Shown one piece after another: positions 26,024-35,538 of a stretch of DNA of 64,000 nucleotides; position 1 is the first letter of the stretch, and each line of letters starts with the position of its first letter. The notes under the pieces were generated by a model, which searched no databases, had not been told where the DNA came from, and saw nothing but the letters and a program-made list of their open reading frames with translations. Both the position numbers and the translations under genes were made by a program. Source of the DNA: Idiomarina piscisalsi (GTDB lineage: Bacteria > Pseudomonadota > Gammaproteobacteria > Enterobacterales > Alteromonadaceae); assembly GCF_002211765.1 (NCBI RefSeq), contig NZ_CP022133.1, positions 1,178,001 through 1,242,000 on the forward strand, given 5' to 3'.

Positions 26024-26889
26024 CAAAACAGTGCGCATTTATTGGTTTAGGTGTTATGGGCTACCCAATGGCGGGCCATTTGCAAAAGCAGGGCTTTGAT
26101 ACGTGTGTGTATAACCGTACGGAGAGCAAAGCGAAAGCCTGGGTAAACGAGTACCAGGGGCGCTATGGTGAAACACCGGCACAAGCGGTTAAAAGTGCGG
26201 ATGTTGTTTTGGTTTGCGTTGGCAACGATGACGATGTGCGCAGTGTATTTTATGGAGACGATGGTATTTTAGCTGGCTTAAAAAATGGCGCTATTGTTAT
26301 TGACCATACCACCGCGTCGGCAGAGTTGGCCCGAGAGCTTAATGAAGCTGTCGTCCAACAAGGAGGTCACTTTATGGACGCGCCGGTATCTGGTGGACAA
26401 GCTGGTGCTGAAAATGGCGTGTTAACGGCAATGATTGGCGGTGAACAGGCGGCTTTTGATGCAGCCAGCGATGTATTGGCGTGTTATAGCAAAACACGTG
26501 AATTAATGGGCGACGCTGGTGCCGGGCAATTAGCTAAAATGGTGAACCAAATTTGTATTGCCGGCGTGGTTCAAGGTTTGTCGGAAGGTTTACAGTTAGC
26601 GCGCAAAGTGGGATTAGATCCTGACAAACTTATTGCTGCAATAAGTCAAGGCGCTGCGGGCTCCTGGCAAATGGAGAATCGTTATAAAACGATGTGGAAT
26701 AACGAATATGAACATGGCTTTGCGGTAGACTGGATGCGCAAAGACCTAAAAATTGCGTTGAACGAAGCCGACAGGCAAGGTCTCTCCATGCCATTAACTG
26801 CATTAGTCGATCAGTTTTACGCTGACGTACAGAAGATGGGCGGCAACCGCTGGGATACCTCAAGCCTTCTAGCCCGCCTGGAAAAATAA
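26020..26889 (+). CDS. NAD(P)-dependent beta-hydroxyacid dehydrogenase (3-hydroxyisobutyrate dehydrogenase family)
   Basis: A 289-residue dehydrogenase. 'FIGLGVMGYPMAGHLQ' is the dinucleotide motif, 'DAPVSGGQAGAENGVLTAMIGG' the substrate-binding signature, and 'GAGQLAKMVNQI' holds the catalytic Lys. The family includes 3-hydroxyisobutyrate, tartronate-semialdehyde and succinic-semialdehyde reductases; the substrate cannot be fixed, since no mmsA or glycerate genes lie alongside. Arg in 'VYNRTESKA' favours NADP(H). Start is ATG 26020, in a four-base overlap with cmoM, chosen over an in-frame GTG-region start 30 bases upstream. Confidence 0.9.
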   Translation: MTKQCAFIGLGVMGYPMAGHLQKQGFDTCVYNRTESKAKAWVNEYQGRYGETPAQAVKSADVVLVCVGNDDDVRSVFYGDDGILAGLKNGAIVIDHTTASAELARELNEAVVQQGGHFMDAPVSGGQAGAENGVLTAMIGGEQAAFDAASDVLACYSKTRELMGDAGAGQLAKMVNQICIAGVVQGLSEGLQLARKVGLDPDKLIAAISQGAAGSWQMENRYKTMWNNEYEHGFAVDWMRKDLKIALNEADRQGLSMPLTALVDQFYADVQKMGGNRWDTSSLLARLEK

Positions 26890-26952
26890 CATAACTGAAG
26901 TAGCGTGATGCTATTGCATCAGGTGAGATATCCAAAAAGAACACCGGATAAT

Positions 26953-26984
26953 AAAAAAGGAGACTCATGTGAGTCTCCTTTTTT
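26953..26984. terminator. Bidirectional intrinsic terminator
   Basis: AAAAAAGGAGACTCA / TGAGTCTCCTTTTTT, an almost unbroken inverted repeat around a TG centre, with A- and T-runs at either end. It lies between the dehydrogenase (plus) and DUF1329 (minus) genes. Confidence 0.87.
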
Positions 26985-27005
26985 GTGGTTTGTTACCGTG
27001 ACGGC

Positions 27006-28355
27006 TTATCTGAAGCCTTTACGGCGCAGAGCGTTAGTAGTGAACTCGTCACGGCTTACTTCAATATCCCACTCCATGTATGGGTCTTCTTCGTTACCCA
27101 AGCCAAGGGAAATGTAACGACCAGAGTTTAAGTCGTACAGTGCTTCGGCAGCCATCCATGGTACGTCTTGGTTATAGAACTGAGTATTCAGAGCTTCACC
27201 AACACGCCATAGCTCGCCACGACCGTCATAATGGTCGATGATAGACGCTGTCCAGCTATCTTCGTCAATGTACATAGTACGTTTTGAGTAGATGTGGCGT
27301 TCGCCTTCTTTCAGGCTGCCTTCAACGACCCAGACACGGTGTTTTTCGTAACGAATAAGATCCTGGTTCATATGACCAGCCTGAATGATATCTTCATAAT
27401 TTAATTCAGGGTTCATGATCTTAAAGTTGTTGTAAGGGATATAAATCTCTTTTTTACCCTTAAGCTCCCAGTTGTACTTGTCAGGAGCACCGTTGTACAT
27501 ATCAAGGTTGTCTGAGGTACGCAGACCATCGGACGCGGTACCCGGACCGTCATACGCAACGTTAGGTGCGCGACGAACGCGGCGTTGTCCTGCGTTATAA
27601 ATCCACGCACGACGACCTTCTTTAACCTGGTTAATGGTTTCATGAACCAACAGAACGGTACCGGTTAAGCGAGAAGGTGCTTCAACTTCCTGCATGAAGT
27701 AAAACAGGATGTTGTCGTCAGCTTCTTGGCGACCTGTTTCTAAGTATTCAGGAAATGCCAGTGTTTCTTTTAGTTCAACGGTTACGTAATCACCATTCGC
27801 CAATACTGGAAATTGTGCAATGTTACGTGTGACTGCACCACCGCGATAACGAGTAATATGGTTCCAGACAACCTCTAAACCGTTCTGAGGAATAGGGAAT
27901 GGAATAGTCGTATCGAAGTTTTCCAAGCCGTTACCGCCGGCAACCATTTCCGCGTTTTCAGCATTTGACTTGATTTTTGGCCACAGCTCGTCGGGGTAAG
28001 TCGCCGTACGGTGTGTAGGGTAAACGTGCATTTTATAGTCCGGATACTTCTCGAACATTGCCACTTGACCCGGCGTTAAGTTGTCTTTGTACTCAGCCAG
28101 GTTGTCGTTAGTAATTGTAAATAATGGCTTCTCGTCAGCAAACGGGTCATTACCGCGAACAACTTCTACGGAGTGATCAGAGTAACCACCGTCCCACGCG
28201 GGGATAGAACCATCGGCATTTGCTGCTTTCTCAGCACCAATAGGGGTTAAGTCTTGACCAAGCCGTGCGGCTTCTTCAGGTGATACTTTAGCCGCAACGC
28301 TCGCGGAAATCACCGACATGGCGAAAACGCCAGCTTTTAGCATCAGTTTATTCAT
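27006..28355 (-). CDS. DUF1329 family exported protein
   Basis: A 449-residue protein of the DUF1329 family, predicted to be periplasmic or outer-membrane associated. Signal peptide: residues 1-about 22 (MNKLMLKAGVFAMSVISASVAA, shown here only by its hydrophobic core) with a probable A-x-A cut. Family marks include 'LTPIGAEKAANADGSIPAWDGG', 'GGAVTRNIAQFPV' and 'GQRRVRRAPNVAYDGPGTASDGLRT'. Homologues often accompany DUF1302, YCF48-like and RND genes in bacteria that use or move hydrophobic compounds; DUF1302 is not in this window. Start is ATG 28355 with AAGGA upstream. It is divergent from the YCF48-like gene. Confidence 0.88.
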   Translation of the reverse strand: MNKLMLKAGVFAMSVISASVAAKVSPEEAARLGQDLTPIGAEKAANADGSIPAWDGGYSDHSVEVVRGNDPFADEKPLFTITNDNLAEYKDNLTPGQVAMFEKYPDYKMHVYPTHRTATYPDELWPKIKSNAENAEMVAGGNGLENFDTTIPFPIPQNGLEVVWNHITRYRGGAVTRNIAQFPVLANGDYVTVELKETLAFPEYLETGRQEADDNILFYFMQEVEAPSRLTGTVLLVHETINQVKEGRRAWIYNAGQRRVRRAPNVAYDGPGTASDGLRTSDNLDMYNGAPDKYNWELKGKKEIYIPYNNFKIMNPELNYEDIIQAGHMNQDLIRYEKHRVWVVEGSLKEGERHIYSKRTMYIDEDSWTASIIDHYDGRGELWRVGEALNTQFYNQDVPWMAAEALYDLNSGRYISLGLGNEEDPYMEWDIEVSRDEFTTNALRRKGFR

Positions 28356-28517
28356 TATGATTTTCCTTGTTGTTCTACTTTCCAACATCACTTTGCCAGA
28401 GGACTGACCTCTCAGGCAATACTTTAACGAAAAAAAGCATGAAATTAACGAAAAAAGGTTTTCAAATTATCTTGAGCTTATACAATCCTATGACATTTTG
28501 AGTACCCAGGAGGTTCC

Positions 28518-29693
28518 ATGCGTTCGTCTTTTGCCCTGTCCGGGCTGTTGTTGGGGGCGTTTTTTAGCACCGCGGTATATGCCCAGGACGGCGATACAAC
28601 AACAAACACTGACTACGAAGTTATCAGTGCACCAGCGCTGTCGTCTGATGAAATACAAAGTGAAGTACTTATTGAAATTGCTTCTAATGGTCAACAACTG
28701 GTTGCTGTTGGCGCACACGGGAATGTGATTCGTCAGGACAGTAATGGCAATTGGGTGCAGGCAGACGTTGATAGTAGTGTACTCATCACCAGTGTTGATT
28801 TTGCGAACGCTGAAAAGGGCTGGGCGACTGGGCATCATGGTGTCATTTTAACAACTGAGGATGGCGGTCAAAGCTGGACGCGTCAATTGGACGGTTTTCA
28901 ACTCATGGCGTTGGAAAAAGCCTTTTATCAGACGAAAGTCTCAGCTCTTCAAGCTCAAATAAAAGAAGAGGAAGATCCAGAGGTTATTGGCGAACTTGAG
29001 TGGCAGCTGGAAGAAGCGCAGTTTCAAATCAGTAATATTGAAGTGGCAGAGGAAGAAGGTCCCAGCAAACCATTTTTAGACATACTGGCACTCAATGGAC
29101 AAACGGCGTTTGCTATTGGCGCATACGGAACCTTCCTGAAAACCACTGATGGTGGAGCAAACTGGCAGGTTATTTCCGACAAGCTGGACAACCCCGGTGG
29201 TTATCATTTAAATGCCATTATTGCTCGTGGCGATGACTTTTTCATTGTTGGCGAAGCAGGACTGTTATTTAGCAGTGACGATAAAGGCGAAAACTGGACG
29301 CGTTTAGAGTCGCCCTACAGGGGCTCGCTATTTGGCGCACATTTAGATAATGCGGATAACTTATGGATTTATGGTCTTCGTGGGAACGCTTATGTTTCGT
29401 CGGACAAAGGTCAGTCTTTTGAGCAAATTGAAACGGGCACTGGCGTTAACCTGTCTGCTGGTGTTGCAACGGAGTCGGGCGATCAGCTCATTGTCGGGCA
29501 TTCTGGGACGATTTTAAAAGTCGATACTGATCTCAATGTTGAGGCGCTCAGACACCCTAGTGGCTCAGTAATGACAGACATTGTCGTCGTTAGCGACGGA
29601 AAGTGGTTAATGACAGGACGTAGCGGGTTATTGCATTGGCCTGCTAAAGTGACTGAGGACGAAGCGTTGGCATCTCAACAAGGAGCGCAGTAA
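28518..29693 (+). CDS. YCF48-like beta-propeller protein, exported
   Basis: A 391-residue protein with a signal peptide (core 'FALSGLLLGAFFSTAVYAQ', cut near AYA-Q). The mature part has repeating 'G..G.I..T.DGG..W' units typical of YCF48/BNR propellers, for example 'GHHGVILTTEDGGQSWTRQ', 'GAYGTFLKTTDGGANWQV' and 'GEAGLLFSSDDKGENWTRL'. A charged coiled-coil insertion (about residues 135-180) interrupts the propeller. It is separated by two bases from the RND transporter gene; this pairing recurs and suggests the propeller is a periplasmic partner of the transporter. AGGAGG-type ribosome site (28506-28511) precedes the ATG. Confidence 0.87.
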   Translation: MRSSFALSGLLLGAFFSTAVYAQDGDTTTNTDYEVISAPALSSDEIQSEVLIEIASNGQQLVAVGAHGNVIRQDSNGNWVQADVDSSVLITSVDFANAEKGWATGHHGVILTTEDGGQSWTRQLDGFQLMALEKAFYQTKVSALQAQIKEEEDPEVIGELEWQLEEAQFQISNIEVAEEEGPSKPFLDILALNGQTAFAIGAYGTFLKTTDGGANWQVISDKLDNPGGYHLNAIIARGDDFFIVGEAGLLFSSDDKGENWTRLESPYRGSLFGAHLDNADNLWIYGLRGNAYVSSDKGQSFEQIETGTGVNLSAGVATESGDQLIVGHSGTILKVDTDLNVEALRHPSGSVMTDIVVVSDGKWLMTGRSGLLHWPAKVTEDEALASQQGAQ

Positions 29694-29695
29694 CG

Positions 29696-32029
29696 ATGGA
29701 TAATCCAATATCGAAAAAGCCGGCGGGAATTATCGAGAAGTTACTTTTCGGATTTCGTGCACCCTGGCTCGTCATATTCTTACTGATTACCGTTTTTCTT
29801 GGTTACAACGCGGCGCAGGTTCGTCCCGATGCCAGCCTGACCAAGATGATTCCAACGCATCATCCGTTTATTCAAAACTATTTTGAGTATCAGGATGACC
29901 TTGCCAGCTTAGGTAACGTTGTCCGTATTGCTGTTGAACATAAAAACGGTGATATTTTTGATGCCGAGTTTCAAAAGAAACTTCAGGAAATTACGGATGA
30001 GGTCTTTTTTATTCCGGGCGTTAATCGTTCAGGCTTAAGAAGTTTATGGACGCCTAATGTCCGCTGGATGGAAGTGACCGAAGAAGGCTTTGTGGGTGGC
30101 CCGGTTATTCCGGACAGTTACGATGGCAGTGAAGAGTCGTTAGAACAGCTGCGCACAAATGTCCTGCGATCGGGTGAGGTAGGGAACTTAGTCGCGAATA
30201 ACTTTGAGTCGACCATTATTTACGTGCCACTTGACGAAGTGAATCCGGAAACGGGCAAGAAGCTCGACTATCAGGAGTTTTCAGAAAAGCTGGAAACCTT
30301 GGTTCGCGAAAAATACCAAAGTGAAGACATTGCCATTCATATTACCGGCTTCGCCAAACTCATTGGTGATCTCATTGAAGGCGCTGAGCAGGTCGGTTTG
30401 TTCTTCTTGCTGGCTATTGCTATTACGTTAGCGATGCTTTACGCCTACAGTCGTTGCTGGCGAAGTACTTTTACGGTACTTGGCTGCTCTATTATCGCGG
30501 TACTTTGGCAGCTGGGCATTATTAAGCTGATAGGCAGTGGTATTAACCCCTATTCGATGCTGGTACCATTCCTGGTCTTTGCGATAGGAGTATCGCACGG
30601 TGTTCAGGTTATCAATGCGATTAGTCATAACCGCGTTGCCGGTTTTGACAAGCTTGAATCTGCCAAGCTAGCGTTCCGCGGGCTTTATGTTGCGGGTCTA
30701 ACGGCACTGGCAAGTGACGCCATTGGCTTTACCACACTCATGGTTATTGACATAGAAGTCATTAAAGAGCTGGCGATTGCCGCAAGTATTGGTGTTGCGG
30801 TTGTCGTGTTGACTAACTTGGGTCTACTGCCAATTTTAATGTCGTACCTGGGCACTTCTAAAAATGGCGTAGAGTATGAGAAGCGCATAGAAGGCGAACG
30901 TCACCCCATATTTGAGTTGTTTGCTAAGTTCACTCAACCTAAATGGGCTTATTCCGCAGTAGCCGTTGCATTAGCAATGTTGGCCTGGGGCTTAATTAAT
31001 AGCCAGAACATGGAGATTGGCGACCTTGATAAAGGGGCGCCAGAGTTGCGTCCTGACAGTCGTTACAATCAGGATAACGCCTTTATTGTCGACAACTACA
31101 GCTCAAGTACTGATATCTTTGTTGTTATGGCAGCGTCAGCGCCAGAGCAATGCATTGCTTATGACAATCTGGAGCTAATGGAGCGCTTTAGTTGGCACAT
31201 GGAAAACACCCCTGGTGTGCAAGACGTTAAATCCGTCGTCTACGTGTCAAAGATGGGCATGTTCGGTATTAATGAGGGGAACCTGAAGTGGTTCAGTCTG
31301 AACCGCAACAAATATGTTATTAACGCATCATTAAGCCGTATTCCGGATGGTTTAATTAATAACGATTGCTCAATGGCGCCTATCATCATTTATCTGGATG
31401 ATCACAAAGCAAAAACTCTGCAAACCGTTGTCGACTCAGTGGAAAGCTTCAATAACCGTTACCAACAGGAAGGGCTAGATTTACTCATGGCTGCCGGTAA
31501 TTCGGGTATTGAAGCGGCAACGAACGATGTTATCTCCAAAGCTCAGAACAAAATGCTGTTGTGGGTGTATGGTGTGGTTATTGTGCTTTGTTTCATCAGT
31601 TTCCGCAGCTTAAGAGCTGTTGCCTGTATCATTTTACCGTTGGCGTTTACCACCGTCATGAGTCAAGGCTTAATGGCCGTGCTGGGCATTGGCATTAAAG
31701 TCGCAACCTTACCGGTCATTGCCTTGGGTGTCGGTATTGGTGTTGACTACGGCATTTATATTTACAGTAAAGTGAAAGAAGGCTTACAGCAGGGAATGTC
31801 ACTGCAAGACACCTATAAATATTCGCTGGATAATACGGGTAAGGCCGTTGGTTTTACGGGGCTTACTCTGGCAATAGGTGTGGCAACCTGGATATTCTCG
31901 CCCATTAAATTCCAGGCGGATATGGGCATACTGCTGACCTTCATGTTCCTTTGGAATATGTTGGGTGCGCTCATTCTTATTCCGGCATTGGCGCGTTTAT
32001 TCCGAGTAGGCAGTAAAAACGAGCAGTAA
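29696..32029 (+). CDS. RND-superfamily (MMPL/HAE3-like) transporter
   Basis: A 777-residue transporter with two repeats, each of one N-terminal helix, a large periplasmic loop and a cluster of five helices (about 12 membrane segments in all). First cluster: about residues 230-385 ('GLFFLLAIAITLAMLYAYS' to 'VVLTNLGLLPILMSYLG'); second: about 620-770. 'VALGVGIGVDYGIYIYSKV' is the conserved helix-4 motif. Such MMPL/HAE3-like proteins move lipids, hopanoids or other hydrophobic molecules. The energy-coupling acidic residue is present as Asp in 'GVDYG'. The substrate is unknown; the neighbouring YCF48-like and DUF1329 genes suggest a lipid-like ligand. Confidence 0.9.
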   Translation: MDNPISKKPAGIIEKLLFGFRAPWLVIFLLITVFLGYNAAQVRPDASLTKMIPTHHPFIQNYFEYQDDLASLGNVVRIAVEHKNGDIFDAEFQKKLQEITDEVFFIPGVNRSGLRSLWTPNVRWMEVTEEGFVGGPVIPDSYDGSEESLEQLRTNVLRSGEVGNLVANNFESTIIYVPLDEVNPETGKKLDYQEFSEKLETLVREKYQSEDIAIHITGFAKLIGDLIEGAEQVGLFFLLAIAITLAMLYAYSRCWRSTFTVLGCSIIAVLWQLGIIKLIGSGINPYSMLVPFLVFAIGVSHGVQVINAISHNRVAGFDKLESAKLAFRGLYVAGLTALASDAIGFTTLMVIDIEVIKELAIAASIGVAVVVLTNLGLLPILMSYLGTSKNGVEYEKRIEGERHPIFELFAKFTQPKWAYSAVAVALAMLAWGLINSQNMEIGDLDKGAPELRPDSRYNQDNAFIVDNYSSSTDIFVVMAASAPEQCIAYDNLELMERFSWHMENTPGVQDVKSVVYVSKMGMFGINEGNLKWFSLNRNKYVINASLSRIPDGLINNDCSMAPIIIYLDDHKAKTLQTVVDSVESFNNRYQQEGLDLLMAAGNSGIEAATNDVISKAQNKMLLWVYGVVIVLCFISFRSLRAVACIILPLAFTTVMSQGLMAVLGIGIKVATLPVIALGVGIGVDYGIYIYSKVKEGLQQGMSLQDTYKYSLDNTGKAVGFTGLTLAIGVATWIFSPIKFQADMGILLTFMFLWNMLGALILIPALARLFRVGSKNEQ

Positions 32030-32059
32030 CTTCGGTTAACGGAAAAATGGTGGAAAAAC

Positions 32060-33694
32060 CTAAGCGTCGGCTTTTATTAAGTCGGCGCTTTTTTCTGCAA
32101 TGGCGATAGTGGGGGCGTTGGTGTTACCGCTAATAACCGTGGGCATAATTGACGCATCGACGACCCGTAAACGCTTAATGCCATGTGCTTTCAGCGACGC
32201 ATCGACAACGGCTTCTGAATCATTGTCAGGACCCATCTTACACGTGCCGACTGGGTGGTAAATAAGCCCTGTCCTCGACTTAATTTCTTCAAGTAGTAGC
32301 GAATCGTTTGTCGCCCCTTCGGTTGGGAATAAACGTCCACCATTGTGTTTTGCGAGCGCTGGTTGTTTCATTATCTCAAAGGCTTTTTTTATTCCATGTA
32401 ACAGCGCTTGTTGATCGTCTTTTTCTTTTAGAAAGCCATAAGTAATTGTCGGCTTTCCCATTGGACTATCTGGATTTAACTGAACCTGGCCACGAGACTT
32501 AGGCCGAAGCAGGCAGACGTGACAGGTGAAGCCGTTGACTAGCGTGGGTAGCCAGTCATAACCACTGTCATTGAACATTACGGGCAGTAAGTGGACTTGT
32601 ATGTCGGGCTCGTTAACCGCCTCTGATGAACGATAAAACGCGCCAACTTCAGCAATCGAATGCGCCAATTGGCCTTTACCGGTAAACAGGTATTTTAAGA
32701 AAGGCACCGAAAGCTTCAGTAAATTCCAGGGCGTCAGAGTCAATCCGTCTTTGGCTTTGTTTTTGTAATGCAGACTGATGTCGACGTGCTCTTGTAAGTT
32801 TTTACCTACACCGGGTAACTCATGAACGAGGTTAATACCTGCATTCTCTATTTCATTAGCCGGACCAACACCAGAGCGCATTAGAATCTGCGGTGAGTTA
32901 AAAGTGCCAGCGCTTAAAATAACCTCTTTATTCGCCATTGCGATATAAGACTCACCAGACCTTTGATAGGCGATGCCGGTGGCAGTTTTTCCGCAGAATA
33001 GAACACGCTCAGTGAGGGAGTCGGTTAACACCGTTAGATTCGTTCTATGCAACGCGGGCTTTAGGTAAGCATGATAGGTACTGCAGCGCTTGCCATCTTT
33101 CATCGTAAACTGATAAGGGCCATGACCTTCTAATTGCGCGCCGTTAAAGTCTGTATTTCGGGGTAAACCGTATTCCTGACAGGCGCTTAGAAATTGTCTT
33201 GAAACGCAGTAGTAAGGCGTGACATCGGAAACATGTAACGGACCTTCAGCTCCATGATAAGCGTTAGCTCCGCGACTGTTGTTTTCACTTTTAATGAAGT
33301 AGGGCAGTAAGTCGTTATAACCCCAGCCACGGTTTCCTAAAGCGACCCAGTGATCATAGTCGGATGCAAGACCGCGAGTGTATATCATGGCATTGATACC
33401 ACTGCTGCCACCCAGCATTTTTCCGCGTGGCGTGTAGCTGCCTTTAGCCGAGGTTAAATGCGGTTCTTTTTCGGCGCGATACAGCCAATTAAATTTGCGG
33501 CTGTGCATAAAGCGGGCGAAGCCGGATGGCATGTCAGAAAACAGCCCACCGTGCGATGCTCCGGCCTCTAATAGCAAAACGCTGTATTTACCGCTTTCAG
33601 TAAGCCTATTGGCGAGCGTACAGCCGGCAGAGCCGGCTCCGACAATAATGTAGTCGTATGACTTTTGAGTGTTAGAGTGAGGCGACGTAGTCAT
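32060..33694 (-). CDS. GMC-family FAD oxidoreductase (choline-dehydrogenase-like)
   Basis: A 544-residue glucose-methanol-choline oxidoreductase. The FAD motif 'YIIVGAGSAGCTLANRL' lies at residues about 15-31; GMC signature 1 is 'PRGKMLGGSSGINAMIYTRG', signature 2 'GTFNSPQILMRSGVGP', and the catalytic His region is 'LIYHPVGTCKMG' with 'SGNTNAPTIAIAEK'. It oxidises an alcohol; absence of betB or betI neighbours argues against a dedicated choline pathway, and a long-chain or aromatic alcohol is equally possible. Its start overlaps the end of sbcB by 23 bases on the same strand, indicating co-transcription. Confidence 0.9.
   Translation of the reverse strand: MTTSPHSNTQKSYDYIIVGAGSAGCTLANRLTESGKYSVLLLEAGASHGGLFSDMPSGFARFMHSRKFNWLYRAEKEPHLTSAKGSYTPRGKMLGGSSGINAMIYTRGLASDYDHWVALGNRGWGYNDLLPYFIKSENNSRGANAYHGAEGPLHVSDVTPYYCVSRQFLSACQEYGLPRNTDFNGAQLEGHGPYQFTMKDGKRCSTYHAYLKPALHRTNLTVLTDSLTERVLFCGKTATGIAYQRSGESYIAMANKEVILSAGTFNSPQILMRSGVGPANEIENAGINLVHELPGVGKNLQEHVDISLHYKNKAKDGLTLTPWNLLKLSVPFLKYLFTGKGQLAHSIAEVGAFYRSSEAVNEPDIQVHLLPVMFNDSGYDWLPTLVNGFTCHVCLLRPKSRGQVQLNPDSPMGKPTITYGFLKEKDDQQALLHGIKKAFEIMKQPALAKHNGGRLFPTEGATNDSLLLEEIKSRTGLIYHPVGTCKMGPDNDSEAVVDASLKAHGIKRLRVVDASIMPTVISGNTNAPTIAIAEKSADLIKADA
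32063..32094 (+). terminator. Probable terminator of the YCF48-RND operon
   Basis: AGCGTCGGCT / AGTCGGCGCT (32063-32072, 32080-32089), a 10-bp stem with two G-U pairs and a 7-nt loop, followed by a T-run. It overlaps the 3' coding end of the convergent GMC oxidoreductase gene. Confidence 0.6.
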
Positions 33695-35111
33695 ACAATG
33701 ATTTTAAAAGGCGCAACTTGTGGGCGTCTTCCTGATGCTGGTTAGCCAACTCTTCCAGGCGCAACGCAAAAGCGTCCGCAGAGAGCATCCCTTGCGGCGG
33801 GTCAATGAGACGTTGCTGACAAAACTGACGCCACTGATTCAGCTCTTTGTCCGTTAATGTCGACGGATAGTTACGAGCACGGTATCTCAGCAGCAGCTTT
33901 TCCATACGCGGGTCTTCAAAGGCTAAATCCAGCCCAGCTAATTGTTGCGGCTCTGATGATCGAATAATTTCCATGTGCTTTTTGTCTTGCGGCGAGAAAA
34001 AACCGTCGTAAATTTTGTGGTCAACATCGGTTCTTGGGGCAAACTCTTTGGTTTGCTCGAACACTTGCATTAGCTTGTCTCTGAACGCACTGTTTTCCTG
34101 CAGCCACTGCGCATTTGCAGCTACGGTTTCCATATTGAGGTCAGCTCGTGCAGAAGCGTCCTCAGAGATTGTTTTAATAGGCGCAAGAAACGGACTGCGG
34201 CCTAGATGAATGTTTTGTAGACCACTTTTTTGCTGCCCTTGAGCTTCCAGCTCTTCGCGGCTGGTGTAAGTCAGTTCAACAAGTTCATCGACTGACTTAT
34301 CGGCAAAGAGCTTAGGATCAATGCGCAAGTCCCAGGCAATAACATTACTGTTTTGTTTGGGGTGAAAGCCCAGGGGCAATATGGCGGACAAATACCGGTT
34401 TACGGTGCCGTAAAAGCCGCTGACGTGTGCTAGAGGTTCAGGTGCTTGCCAGTTAAAAAGGTTAAGCAGCTTTTGCTTACGGCGAATACTGTACGCCCAC
34501 TGCCATAACTTTGGCTGCTTTTCTTTAATGAGTTTAGCCAGTCCAATGGTCGCGTAGACGTCGGACATTGCATCGTGCGCTTGGCCGTGTTCAATGTTAT
34601 TAGCGACACTTAAATGCTCGAGTTTCAAGCTAGGCTGGCCGTCCTCATTGTCTGGCCAGTTAATACCTTCAGGCCGCAATGCGAAGCAGGCTCGGGTGAC
34701 ATCAATTAAATCCCACCGGGAATTGCCATTTTGCCAGCTGTATTCATAAGGGTCATAGAAGTTGCGATAGAACAGGGAACGGGTTACTTCGTCGTCAAAG
34801 CGAATATTGTTGTAACCAATAATGGTGGTGTTTGGCTTTTGAAACTCTTCGGCAATGGCTTTGCTGAACGCAGCCTCACTGATCCCTTGTTTTAGTGCCA
34901 ACTGTGGTGTTATGCCGGTCACTAACGTCGCCTCAGGGTTAGGCAGAAAATCTGGCGTAGGCTGCACATACAGTGTTAACGGACGTCCAACCACATTAAA
35001 GTCCGTGTCGGTGCGAAGCCCAGCAAATTGCGCCGGACGGTCAACTAATGGGTTGGCTCCCCAAGTTTCATAGTCGTGCCAGTAAAAGGTCTCTTGTTCG
35101 TTTTGTGCCAT
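33672..35111 (-). CDS. sbcB: Exodeoxyribonuclease I
   Basis: A 479-residue 3'-5' single-strand DNA exonuclease of the DEDDh group, used in recombination and mismatch repair. 'TFYWHDYETWGANPLVDRPAQFAGLRTD' holds the first acidic residues (D-x-E), 'TIIGYNNIRFDDEVTRS' the second Asp region, and 'HDAMSDVYATIGLAKLI' the final His/Asp. The SH3-like and helical ExoI C-terminal domains follow. Length matches E. coli ExoI (475). The GMC gene overlaps its 3' end. Confidence 0.95.
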   Translation of the reverse strand: MAQNEQETFYWHDYETWGANPLVDRPAQFAGLRTDTDFNVVGRPLTLYVQPTPDFLPNPEATLVTGITPQLALKQGISEAAFSKAIAEEFQKPNTTIIGYNNIRFDDEVTRSLFYRNFYDPYEYSWQNGNSRWDLIDVTRACFALRPEGINWPDNEDGQPSLKLEHLSVANNIEHGQAHDAMSDVYATIGLAKLIKEKQPKLWQWAYSIRRKQKLLNLFNWQAPEPLAHVSGFYGTVNRYLSAILPLGFHPKQNSNVIAWDLRIDPKLFADKSVDELVELTYTSREELEAQGQQKSGLQNIHLGRSPFLAPIKTISEDASARADLNMETVAANAQWLQENSAFRDKLMQVFEQTKEFAPRTDVDHKIYDGFFSPQDKKHMEIIRSSEPQQLAGLDLAFEDPRMEKLLLRYRARNYPSTLTDKELNQWRQFCQQRLIDPPQGMLSADAFALRLEELANQHQEDAHKLRLLKSLYDYVASL

Positions 35112-35209
35112 AACCTAAGCTTACGCTGCTCTATAGAAAAGAAAAACTATAGCATGAGCTCAATACTAAATTCAGTCACTTATTAAGCCGAGGTTATCAA
35201 AATAGCGCA

Positions 35210-35449
35210 TTAAACCCGCTCATAATCCTCAATAATCAAGTCGTAAGCTTTCTTCAATTTTTCTGTCAGTGTTCTGTTGTCGTCATGACGAAAGGCAAGC
35301 TCCGCATGTGGTAACACTCGTTCGCCTACGCGACGGGCAATGGCGTCTTCTAACTGCTGCTGGTCGCCCGATGAGGCCTTGGTTGGCACTTCAACGGTAA
35401 TGTCGCCTTTTGAACCGATGTGTTCATAGTTAACACGATAAGTTGGCAT
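35210..35449 (-). CDS. Small conserved-looking protein, function unknown
   Basis: A 79-residue acidic-to-neutral protein, MPTYRVNYEHIGSKGDITVEV at the start, with a helical C-terminus 'TLTEKLKKAYDLIIEDYERV'. I do not recognise the family. A beta-strand pair followed by two helices is suggested by the pattern. GGAGGGATT lies right before the ATG (a strong ribosome site), supporting that it is real. It stands alone between sbcB and the isoaspartyl peptidase, divergent from the latter. Confidence 0.65.
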   Translation of the reverse strand: MPTYRVNYEHIGSKGDITVEVPTKASSGDQQQLEDAIARRVGERVLPHAELAFRHDDNRTLTEKLKKAYDLIIEDYERV

Positions 35450-35538
35450 AATCCCTCCATCAATCGCATTGCTAAATGCGTGTTTATCCCCTCTAATAAG
35501 ACTAGACGAAATACAATAAAAAGCAGGGGATATTGGTT

